Under the pieces are notes generated by a model, which had not been told where the DNA came from, did no database searches, and saw only the letters and a list, made by a program, of their open reading frames with translations. Of a stretch of DNA of 64,000 nucleotides, positions 37,112 through 46,192 are shown in pieces (within the stretch, counting starts at the first letter, position 1; the number at the start of each line of letters is the position of its first letter). This DNA comes from Clavelina lepadiformis (Eukaryota; Chordata; Ascidiacea; Aplousobranchia; Clavelinidae): NCBI RefSeq assembly GCF_947623445.1, contig NC_135243.1, positions 21,274,479-21,338,478 on the forward strand, in the 5' to 3' direction. The position numbers and the translations under genes are program-made.

Positions 37112-38467
37112 TCACAAGTTGTGTGCAATTGCTTGAAGATAACTTTTTATGTCCATATTTGTTGAGTCATAATTTTCAACTATGCTCCTCAGACGTTGGT
37201 TGACAGCGTCGTAGCGCTTCTTCCGTGGTGGGCCATCGATTCCAGCACTCAATTGTTCAATAAACAATTCGTTGGAACCTTGTTCCTGCTTAATTTTTTT
37301 GACGAGTCTGCGAAGCGTCGGATGGGATATTGAGACACGCTTGCTGAACGCATTGTGCCATCCTTCAATGCTATTATTCGTTCGTGGAAGGTCATCTTGA
37401 ACCCGGTGGAAGACATTCCAACATCGGATAGGAAATAGAGGTTGACGACGATTCCTGCGACACAATCGTCCAATCCAAGTATTTTCAAAATAGTCAATGT
37501 ATTCAGACAAGTGCTGCTCATCGTCGTCACTGAACGTGGCCAGGAAGTCCTCGAACCGTTGTACAACGTCTTCAGGCGGAACGAATGCCAGTGCCTGGAA
37601 GCATTTTATGCGAAGGGCGTGCTCTGCATCTTCATTGAACCACCGCTGCAGAGAGAGAGCCTGAATTTTCCGGAAGCTACATTGGCCAAAATGGAAAAGG
37701 CAGCCGAGAATTTCTGCCCGAGGGAAGCTGGAAGAAAGAGCATTATATGCTGCCATTTCAAAGTCTATTGTTACGGTTTCTGGGGCTATTCCTGGTCGCT
37801 GTTGTTCCAATAAACCAAAGATGCGATTGTACACAGCTTCAGATTTGTTCTCGGTAACGGTGTATACGAGTGGCACCGTGCGATTTTCATCGACCAGCGC
37901 GTTTATCGTGTACAGCTGGTATCCAAGTGGGGCAACATCGAATGTACCGTCACAAAACCAATTAGCGCATTTGTTCAGTATATCCAGATTCTTTTGAGAC
38001 GCAAACATATAGAATTCGTTCTCATCGTCTTCCTCGATAACGAAGGCTTCTCCCCTCGGTGTCACGCGGAGTTCATCCATCAAGCCGATTCCTTCTGGAC
38101 ATACGCGCTTTCGCTGTATCATCCGCTTTAATGATGTTGCTTTAGGGAGAGCACCAGCGGTGGCTAAGGATATATCCTGCGTTTCCCTCTGAATAATGTT
38201 TGAGGTACGTTCATCTGAATTGATTGCTTGATCTCGCATGCTGGCTTGTGCTCTTGCAACTATAACACGTGCAGGGTTTGGTGGATGACTGTGTTCAGAT
38301 GGTGCTCTCTTGAGGCTGTCGTCCTCGGCTGTGGATAGACGGCTTTTGCATTTGAGGTAGTCCTCACATCTCCAGTAAGTTACGCCATTTGTTGTTTTGT
38401 CACGAACGTACAAGAAACCGTCCAAGGCCAACTTTCGTTTGCCTTTATCACTTAAAATGAATTCCAT
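37112..38467 (-). CDS. MULE transposase with FLYWCH-type zinc finger (451 aa)
   Basis: The start at 38467 (MEFILSDKGKRKLALDGFLY) is chosen because the family finger begins right after it; the frame extends upstream to 38602. An N-terminal FLYWCH-like finger spans about residues 12-65 (GFLYVRDKTTNG, YWRCEDYLKCKSRL, HSHPP). The MULE catalytic core follows. FCDGTFDVAP carries the first Asp, TVTIDFEMAAYNAL the second Asp with LGCLFHFGQ behind it, and NNSIEGWHNAF a likely catalytic Glu. The enzyme would cut and rejoin the element ends. No stop or frameshift is present over 451 codons and the element ends are intact, so the source may be active. FLYWCH-MULE proteins are also known as domesticated genes, but the target duplication supports a plain transposon. 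Confidence 0.9.
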   Translation of the reverse strand: MEFILSDKGKRKLALDGFLYVRDKTTNGVTYWRCEDYLKCKSRLSTAEDDSLKRAPSEHSHPPNPARVIVARAQASMRDQAINSDERTSNIIQRETQDISLATAGALPKATSLKRMIQRKRVCPEGIGLMDELRVTPRGEAFVIEEDDENEFYMFASQKNLDILNKCANWFCDGTFDVAPLGYQLYTINALVDENRTVPLVYTVTENKSEAVYNRIFGLLEQQRPGIAPETVTIDFEMAAYNALSSSFPRAEILGCLFHFGQCSFRKIQALSLQRWFNEDAEHALRIKCFQALAFVPPEDVVQRFEDFLATFSDDDEQHLSEYIDYFENTWIGRLCRRNRRQPLFPIRCWNVFHRVQDDLPRTNNSIEGWHNAFSKRVSISHPTLRRLVKKIKQEQGSNELFIEQLSAGIDGPPRKKRYDAVNQRLRSIVENYDSTNMDIKSYLQAIAHNL

Positions 38468-38842
38468 TTCGATATGTATACAATCGTTATTAACGTGGAA
38501 AAAATTACAAGAATTCTTAAGATGTCTAAAATCAAATAGTGTGGAAATGTAAGTATACACAATATGATCAAATAATGTAATTATAATAGTCATATAACTC
38601 ATAAATAGGGCAACCAGTTTTTTGACCCAAAAATTTTTAACTTTGACCTTAAAATTTGCAAAGTTTGACCTTTATTTTGCAACTTGCCTCATTGACAACT
38701 TGATGCCTCATTAATTACCTGATGCCTCATTAATACTATAATTCACACTCACTTCAGTATATTACACCACATTGCTGCAATCTCAATCGTACCAATCACA
38801 AAAAGAGCAAAATATTTGTGTTCACACTTCAACAACACAGCA

Positions 38843-39110
38843 TTAAAGTGACACTTGATGCTGCTTGCTTTGTGAAAGTTTTTCAACATCTGGTGGCAAG
38901 TCATATGAAGCAAGAGCCAGAACATTTTCTAAATAGGCGTCGGAAATGCGTGATCTTAGCTTGCTTTTCGTGAATTTCATTGTTGAAAACATTTGTTCAC
39001 ATGTGTACGTGCTACCAAGCATCGAAGCCATTTATTTTGCGCTGTCGGTCAAGCTGGGATAAAGACCACTTTCAAGAAGCTACTTTGTGTAAAAGTCAGA
39101 CAGCGACATG
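38843..39110 (-). pseudogene. hAT transposase C-terminal fragment inside the MULE
   Basis: The minus strand encodes SDFYTK, LLESGLYPSLTDSAK, then MASMLGSTYTCEQMFSTMKF and KSKLRSRISDAYLENVLALA. This is the C-terminal dimerisation region of hAT (ZBED/GTF2IRD2-like) transposases; compare STYLCESLFSSMNFVKNK in the element at 10674-13387. It has two in-frame stops upstream of the MASM segment and no hAT N-terminus nearby, so it is a dead fragment. It sits between the MULE transposase and the right TIR. Capture of foreign DNA by a MULE (Pack-MULE behaviour) is one explanation; a decayed nested insertion is the other. Confidence 0.7.
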
Positions 39111-39370
39111 CCCCTTGCTATTAAATTTTGCCTTCAATTCCTTACTCTTTGTATCTATAATGACTAGTCTAGTCTACTGTACAGACAATCTCGTACTTAG
39201 TAATTCTCGTGCGTATTCTTGTGATATCTTATTAATATGTGGGCGGGCCGGCCGCCATGCGAAATCGAACACTTTATGATACAAATATAAAATATAGATA
39301 TAAAATATAAATCGTCAACTTTATGATATATACATCACAATTCATTAATGCACACCATTACAAAGACCGC

Positions 39371-39655
39371 ACATCACAATGGCTCATTGTTCCAATGTTT
39401 GAGAAACACGCTAAAATCTTGCTTGAACTGTCGGTTCGATAAAGTGTCGTTCGATCAACTGTCGTTTTGATTAACTGTCGGTTCGATAAAATGTCGTTCG
39501 ATCAGCTGTCGTTTCGATAAAGTGTCTTTCGATCAACTGTCGGCTCGATTAACTGTCGTTCGATAAAGTGTCTTTCGATCAGCTGTCGTTTCGATCAGGT
39601 GTCGTTCGATAAAGTGTCTTTCGATAAAGTGTCTTTCGATAAGGTGTCGTAGTAC
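39371..39655 (-). repeat. Right TIR of the MULE, inverted tandem units
   Basis: This is the inverted counterpart of 36278-36562. Units of the form TTCGATAAAGTGTCG or TTCGATCAACTGTCG run from about 39425 to 39650. The non-repetitive inner segment (39371-39424) mirrors the left side. Unit order and number differ somewhat between the two arms, which suggests slippage or unequal exchange since the ends last matched. Confidence 0.85.
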
Positions 39656-41103
39656 CTTTTTCTTGATACCTCACGTAAGGATGAGTAAGATTTAGTTTTT
39701 TTTGATTTCTTGCACTTTGACAGAAATCCACGGACTGGGCCTAAGCAGGTATCCCATTATTTGCCCGATCCACCACATATTTGGATCGTCGTGAGGAAAC
39801 TCAACTTTTTCTATTAAAAATACAAACAAAAACACAAATCAAACTTAAAACGAAACAAACTGATGCTTTCGTTGTTCAATTTTATACAAAAACCAACACA
39901 TCTTTGTGACGTCAGTGACATACATTTTTATAAAGATTTTATAGTGTAACATGATTTACCTTCCAGAAATTTGGGAAGTGTTAACCCCTTAAAACGAGTG
40001 TTGGGGCTCGTTTCATGTGTTAGGTCTAATCTAACTACTTGAATGTGTTCATAATTCTCCTGTAAATCTAAATTGCAAAAGGTATTTACAGTACAAATGT
40101 TATAAAAATATACTGTATTAAGAATGTCCTGTAGTAACTTGTTAACAACAAAACATTTTCGAATTAAACAGCAGCAAACAAGAAAAACTTGTAAAGTTAA
40201 CATAATTCAATTGATTAAAACACCAAATTTCACATGTTCATATATATGAGTTTTGGTAAAAATATAAAAATTTAAACAATTCAAGGTATTGTGACTTATA
40301 TCTTTACCTACATGCAAAGTAAACGTGTAAATAAGTGCTTATAAAAGCTTCCTACCTCCTTTCCATTCATCAACCTGCTTTGGCAAATCTTCCATCGAAC
40401 ATGTGTCACTCAATGGAAGGAAAACTTTCTGGATTCCAGGGTATGGCACACTGGAATAATCCACCAACATTACACGATTTGTACCTAACGCAGCTAATAG
40501 ACAGTTGCCTATGTGATGATGCTGACATCCCAACCCACAATAAGGGAACTTGCAAACCAGCTTTTTTGCCGTTTTGCAGTCGCTTGGATTCTATGAAAAC
40601 GATAGACCCCGGCGTTTTAACATGTTTTGAGATACGGTCTGTGCAATATAACATTAAAAGGTTACCTGTAACTTGTGAATTCTTGATTGAACTTCATTTC
40701 CAAGGTCCGACAATTCCTTCTGAGATTCATTATGGATGACATCAACAAGAAATTTCATTTTTCGTGTGAGGTCGCTATATACAACAATTAGACAGTTAAA
40801 TTTTAATGGTATATTTTTAGAACCAGTTTAAGGACAAAAACAAGGACATTACTTAAATGGAAGGTAGTTTGTTAAATAATCTTCTTCAAGGGCAGCCTTC
40901 TTTGTCAAGTCCAAATCCTTACTAAAATATTTTCTCACAAACTCATTCACCTCGAACGCTACCGAGTAAGCTCTTTTAATCAAATTTCTTGCTTTGACAA
41001 GTGTAAATTGGTCTAAAAAATAAAACATTTTTGGCCGCCACACAACGTATAAGGATATTTGCTTTAGAAATAACACCAACATCGTATAATAACACGTTTT
41101 AGG

Positions 41104-41592
41104 TGTCACGGGATTATTTTTATGCACCCGTTTTATAGCAATCACAATGTACACTGTTTTTCTGAACTCCTTTTATTGATTGATTTAGTCGGACGTGTTT
41201 TGTTGTTGTGTCAGTTTTATGTTTGTTTTATTTCATTGTTGTTCGCATTAGTCATTTTTATGCATGCTCACGTTCTGCCATATGTTACTTGTTTATATGT
41301 ACACGTGTTTTTATTCGATCACTGATGACGTCTCTTCTCGCTACCCCGAGGGCTTAATTAGTATTTAGCGTCCCACGTTGATTCTCTCTCATTACGTGGA
41401 ATTTGTTTTGGTGTGGTGTTGCGTGCGGCTGGGAAGTGCCGGGCGAGTGTAGTTTCAGTTACGTTTGGGTTTTGTAGAAGTAAGATGGGTGTTTTTATCG
41501 AAGAAAATGCAATTAAAAGTTATTGAGGCAAAAGAGCTAAATGACTGGCTGTCAAGCGGGAAGTTTCCTGGTTAAGAAAAAGTTTGGTTACA
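41104..41592 (+). repeat. LTR 1 of the tandem array
   Basis: This is a 489-bp long terminal repeat with TG...CA ends. Its left flank ttagg is one half of the target duplication. The candidate primer-binding site begins directly after it. Confidence 0.88.
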
Positions 41593-42021
41593 ATTGGCGA
41601 GCGCGCCAGGATCCCGCCGTCAATGAGACTATTCCCATAAACGTTTGGAAGTTTCACGATGTCCAGCATCTATTTTGCTATTCCGCCGCCAAAATATTAG
41701 CCCAACGAAGATTTCCTAAGCTTTTTCAACCGCTTCGACGCTTATTGCACGACGATTGAAGCGAATCCTGCTTTAAAGAAGCATCTTCTAATTAACAGCT
41801 TGGATGAAGATTTAAGCTGGGATGTACGAGGCAGAGACTTGTCGCTTTTCGACTTGGAGTACGATGAGTTGGTGAAAAGAGGTACCGAAGCGAGGCAGCC
41901 CATTTGTTCTACGGAAAGTAACAAATGTCGAGTATTGAATGGGACTCAATTCGATGCCGACAGAGCAATATCTTCGTTGGCTTTCGCTGTACGAAAACGT
42001 ATATGTGCGGTAGAAGCTGCT

Positions 42022-42306
42022 GAAACCCCCGCTCCCGAAGAGCAGGCTGCTGAGTCTGCTCCAGCCGAAGAAGCTACTGAAACTCTCGCTCCCGAAGAGC
42101 AGGCCGCCGAGTCTGCTCCAGCTGAAGAAGCGGCTGAAACTCCCGCTCCCGAAGAGCAGGCCGCTGAGTCTGCTCCCGCTGAAGAAGCTGCTGAAACTCC
42201 CGCTCCCGAAGAGCAGGCCGCTGAGTCCGCTCCAGCAGAACAAGCTGCTGAAACTCCAGCTCCCGAAGAGCAGGTTGCTGAGTCTGCTTCAGCCAGCAAG
42301 CAGCTC
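42022..42306 (+). repeat. 57-bp coding minisatellite, 5 units (first internal region)
   Basis: Five units of 57 bp encode 19 residues each, of the type ETPAPEEQAAESAPAEEAA, inside the gag-like frame at 41800-42468. The units are acidic and Pro/Ala-rich. The second internal region has nine units, and the 4 x 57 bp difference explains almost all of the length difference between the two internal regions. Confidence 0.88.
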
Positions 42307-42548
42307 ATTTGGGGCGTAAGTTTGTCTCGGTACGATCACGAAGTGAGCCAATCGAGTGATTTTTGTGCAGTGGAGTCGTCAGCGACACCAGGGGACGGAT
42401 GTTCACCAAGCTGGACGGTCGGTTTGGGTTGCGTGGTACACATCAACAACGGGGCGCCAAACGATTAACAAGGAGCTACGAACGATGGTCGTTTACCCAG
42501 ATGTTGAATAACTTTTCCGGGGCCGGAAAAGAACTGGACTGGGGGGGA

Positions 42549-43037
42549 TGTCACGGGATTATTTTTATGCACCCGTTTTATAGCAATCACAATGTACACT
42601 GTTTTTCTGAACTCCTTTTATTGATTGATTTAGTCGGACGTGTTTTGTTGTTGTGTCAGTTTTATGTTTGTTTTATTTCATTGTTGTTCGCATTAGTCAT
42701 TTTTATGCATGCTCACGTTCTGCCATATGTTACTTGTTTATATGTACACGTGTTTTTATTCGATCACTGATGACGTCTCTTCTCGCTACCCCGAGGGCTT
42801 AATTAGTATTTAGCGTCCCACGTTGATTCTCTCTCATTACATGGAATTTGTTTTGGTGTGGTGTTGCGTGCGGCTGGGAAGTGCCGGGCGAGTGTAGTTT
42901 GAGTTACGTTTGGGTTTTGTAGAAGTAAGATGGGTGTTTTTATCGAAGAAAATGCAATTAAAAGTTATTGAGGCAAAAGAGCTAAATGACTGGCTGTCAA
43001 GCGGGAAGTTTCCTGGTTAAGAAAAAGTTTGGTTACA
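42549..43037 (+). repeat. LTR 2 of the tandem array (shared)
   Basis: This 489-bp LTR is shared by the left and right units of the array. It is preceded by the polypurine tract ctgggggggga and followed by the same candidate primer-binding site as LTR 1. It is nearly identical to LTR 1. Confidence 0.88.
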
Positions 43038-43463
43038 ATTGGCGAGCGCGCCAGGATCCCGCAGTCAATGAAAATATTCCCATAAACGTTTGGAAGTTTC
43101 ACGATGTCCAGCATCTATTTTGCTATTCCGCCGCCAAAATATTAGCCCAACGAAGATTTCCTAAGCTTTTTCAACCGCTTCGACGCTTATTGCACGACGA
43201 TTGAAGCGAATCCTGCTTTAAAGAAGCATCTTCTAATTAACAGCTTGGATGAAGATTTAAGCTGGGATGTACGAGGCAGAGACTTGTCGCTTTTCGACTT
43301 GGAGTACGATGAGTTGGTGAAAAGAGGTACCGAAGCGAGGCAGCTCATTTGTTCTACGGAAAGTAACAAATGTCGAGTATTGAATGGGACTCAATTCGAT
43401 GCCGACAGAGCAATATCTTCGTTGGCTTTCGCGGTACGAAAACGTATATGTGCGGTAGAAGCT

Positions 43464-43976
43464 GCTGAAACTCCCGCTCCCGAAGGGCAGGCTGCTGAGT
43501 CTGCTCCAGCCGAAGAAGCTACTGAAACTCTCGCTCCCGAAGAGCAGGCCGCTGAGTCCGCTCCAGCCGAAGAAGCTACTGAAACTCCCGCTCCCGAAGA
43601 GCAGGCTGCTGAGTCTGCTCCAGCCGAAGAAGCTACTGAAACTCTCGCTCCCGAAGAGCAGGCTGCTGAGTCTGCTCCAGCCGAAGAAGCTACTGAAACT
43701 CTCGCTCCCGAAGAGCAGGCCGCCGAGTCTGCTCCAGCCGAAGAAGCTACTGAAACTCCCGCTCCCGAAGAGCAGGCTGCTGAGTCTGCTCCAGCCGAAG
43801 AAGCTACTGAAACTCTCGCTCCCGAAGAGCAGGCCGCCGAGTCTGCTCCAGCTGAAGAAGCTACTGAAACTCCCGCTCCCGAAGAGCAGGCCGCTGAGTC
43901 CGCTCCAGCAGAACAAGCTGCTGAAACTCCAGCTCCCGAAGAGCAGGCCGCTGAGTCTGCTTCAGCCAGCAAGCAG
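43464..43976 (+). repeat. 57-bp coding minisatellite, 9 units (second internal region)
   Basis: Nine 57-bp units of the same Pro/Ala/Glu type lie inside the frame at 43245-44183. ETPAPEEQ and ETLAPEEQ units alternate irregularly, which points to expansion by slippage or unequal exchange. The antisense frames here are open only because the repeat lacks stops on that strand. Confidence 0.88.
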
Positions 43977-44220
43977 CTCATTTGGGGCGTAAGTTTGTCT
44001 CGGTACGATCACGAAGTGAGCCAATCGAGTGATTTTTGTGCAGTGGAGTCGTCAGCGACACCAGGGACGGATGTTCACCAAGCTGGACGGTCGGTTTGGG
44101 TTGCGTGGTACACATCAACAACGGGGCGCCAAACGATTAACAAGGAGCTACGAACGATGGTCGTTTACCCGGATGTTGAATAACTTTTCCGGGGCCGGAA
44201 AAGAACTGGACTGGGGGGGA

Positions 44221-44709
44221 TGTCACGGGATTATTTTTATGCACCCGTTTTATAGCAATCACAATGTACACTGTTTTTCTGAACTCCTTTTATTGATTGA
44301 TTTAGTCGGACGTGTTTTGTTGTTGTGTCAGTTTTATGTTTGTTTTATTTCATTGTTGTTCGCATTAGTCATTTTTATGCATGCTCACGTTCTGCCATGT
44401 GTTACTTGTTTATATGTACACGTGTTTTTATTCGATCACTGGTGACGTCTCTTCTTGCTACCCCGAGGGCTTAATTAGTATTTAGCGTCCCACGTTGATT
44501 CTCTCTCATTACTTGGAATTTGTTTTGGTGTGGTGTTGCGTGCGGCTGGGAAGTGCCGGGCGAGTGTAGTTTCAGTTACGTTTTGGGTTTTAGTGAGAGA
44601 TGATCGTTTTTATTAAGTAAAATGCCATTAAAAGTTAACAAGGCAAAACCGGCTAAGTGACTAGCCGTTAGAGCGGGAAGATTCCTGGTTAAGAAAAAGT
44701 TTGGTTACA
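44221..44709 (+). repeat. LTR 3 of the tandem array, with a diverged right part
   Basis: This LTR has the same 489-bp length and ends. Its first 360 bp or so match LTRs 1 and 2 almost perfectly, while the last 120-130 bp (from about 44582) differ at many positions. The mosaic pattern suggests that the array contains LTRs of two related subfamilies. The right target duplication ttagg follows. Confidence 0.85.
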
Positions 44710-46192
44710 TTAGGTATGTTTTTAATGAATATCGTATTAGCTAGATTACCTTTAGTTGAAGTTTTGTTAAATCTCACTGACAAAGAAGCTTGATGATCGT
44801 TGCCATTTCGGACTTCAGGTATTGGGTGGTATGAAACCAACTTGATCGTGGCCTGTATGAAAATATACATGTTTAGAAAACATAATAAAAATCGATGTAA
44901 TATGTAAATTAACACAACATATCTCTTTTGCAAACCGTTTGGGAACATCAGAAAGCTATACCAGAATGTGACGTTAAAGCTAAGTGAAGTTACCAGCAAC
45001 AATGTGAATGTTATGTTTACCATTCCTTAGCTCAAAGTAAATCTAAATAACCGAACAAACCATGTAATTTTAATGTTGTATTTTGGACAATCTGTAAACA
45101 ATCAATTACGTCTTCACAAAACAGTCCCTGGAACAAGATGTCTATGTCGTTATTTAACGTAGCTCAAGTTTTCGTTTCTAAACTTTTAATAATGTTAAAA
45201 CGTTTAACGGAAAATCATTGCTGTTTTTTTCGTTCTCAGGTTGAACAACGCTAATGTCGGTTTCTTGCAGGTCTTTAAGCGTAAACTTTTACCGAAATAA
45301 AGGGCCTAATAAGTTATTTGTCATGGGCCCGATGTCATATTTTAAACGCCGCCTGTTTTACAAGGCAGTAAAAATTTTAACGTTGGCCTTGAAGAGATTT
45401 CTTTGCATTCACAAGATTTCTTCTTTGTTTGGACCAAATATTAACGTTGGATAAAATTCGGAATGAACCTTGAGTTTTCGAAAAAACCTAAAAATTTTGA
45501 TTTTTTTTCTGAGCTTTGAAAATTTCCTACTCTATTGTGATGGAGATGTGGCGTAACCAAACGGAACAATTTACGCTTCATTGCAAAAGGCGGGAATTAC
45601 CTTTCCGCAAGACTACAATATTGTATTAATTATATCAATCAGAAAAAGCGTATTCGAATTTAAAACTAAAATCCTTATATATTTTTGAGGCTTGTTAGGC
45701 AAGTTAAGATTTTTAAAATGAGCTCTATCTTTTCCAGGTGTAGGTGATTTCGGTTTCTAGACAGTCATATTATATCGATTAATCTGAACTAATCTAAGAC
45801 TGTTGCTGTGTAAATTATCTTAAGGAATGGTTCAGTGTTTCTTTAACAATATTTCAAAAATTCAATAATTTTTCCATATTTATTGAAAATATAACCAAGC
45901 TCTAAGCTAAAATAGGCTATGATCTTTCATTCTCAATTGAAATATTAATGACTAGCAACTAAATACAGTACATTCCAAAATTTACAGTTTGTTCAGTTGA
46001 TATGTAATCTACGTGCATGAAAAGGAAAACCTTGTAGGTGGATGCCAATTTGTTCAGAAACGACTTTTTACACTTTGAAAATACATTGCTGGTTACTATA
46101 TAGTATATAGTAACATATAGTATAGTAGTAATATAGTATAGTAGTAATATAGTAGTATAGTATGTAGTAATATGAGATATTTCTAAGTATAT

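Larger units (their letters stand above)
36278..39655 (-). mobile_element. MULE (Mutator-like) DNA transposon with long tandem-repeat TIRs
   Basis: The element is 3378 bp, flanked by a perfect 9-bp target duplication, ctttttctt (36269-36277 and 39656-39664). Copy A has the uninterrupted site near 22412. Both ends share CGACACCTTATCGAAAGACA in inverted orientation, and inverted similarity continues inward for about 285 bp (to about 36562 and from about 39371). It encodes an uninterrupted MULE transposase on the minus strand. It also carries a remnant of a hAT transposase near 38843-39110. A 9-bp duplication is the hallmark of the Mutator superfamily. It inserted into intron 7 of the FUT8-like pseudogene after the segmental duplication. 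Confidence 0.92.
41104..44709 (+). mobile_element. Tandem LTR array (LTR-int-LTR-int-LTR), non-autonomous
   Basis: Three 489-bp LTRs (TGTCACGGG...GGTTACA) at 41104-41592, 42549-43037 and 44221-44709 enclose two internal regions of 956 and 1183 bp. The whole array is flanked by the 5-bp duplication ttagg (41099-41103 and 44710-44714). Copy A shows the single empty site near 23850. A G-rich polypurine tract precedes LTRs 2 and 3, and attggcgagcgcgcc after LTRs 1 and 2 is a candidate primer-binding site. Only gag-like coding is present and no pol, so replication would need a helper. LTRs 1 and 2 differ at very few sites, which implies a young age. The ends look whole; the gag-like coding has a few breaks. 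Confidence 0.9.
35095..45023 (-). pseudogene. FUT8-like pseudogene (duplicate of the 21252-24166 gene)
   Basis: All eleven exons of the intact paralogue can be traced, from 45023-44923 (start MVNITFTLLLV) to the last SH3 exon ending at 35095. Most exons keep good similarity and the HVRRTDK motif survives. Several lesions break it relative to copy A. The exon 1 donor GT is AT (44922). Exon 2 has lost one base and runs to a stop. The exon 6 acceptor AG is AA (40086). Exon 7 has lost one A from an A run and hits a stop. The exon 10 acceptor is shifted by one base. A tandem LTR array lies in intron 2 and a MULE in intron 7. The gene is therefore unlikely to make a full enzyme, although single exons remain open and truncated transcripts cannot be excluded. 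Confidence 0.85.

Noticed and set aside
41812-43981. Long antisense frames rich in Ser/Ala/Gly/Cys or Phe/Ser over the 57-bp repeats
   Set aside because: They are shadows of the sense Pro/Ala/Glu repeat and are open only because the repeat unit lacks stops in those frames.
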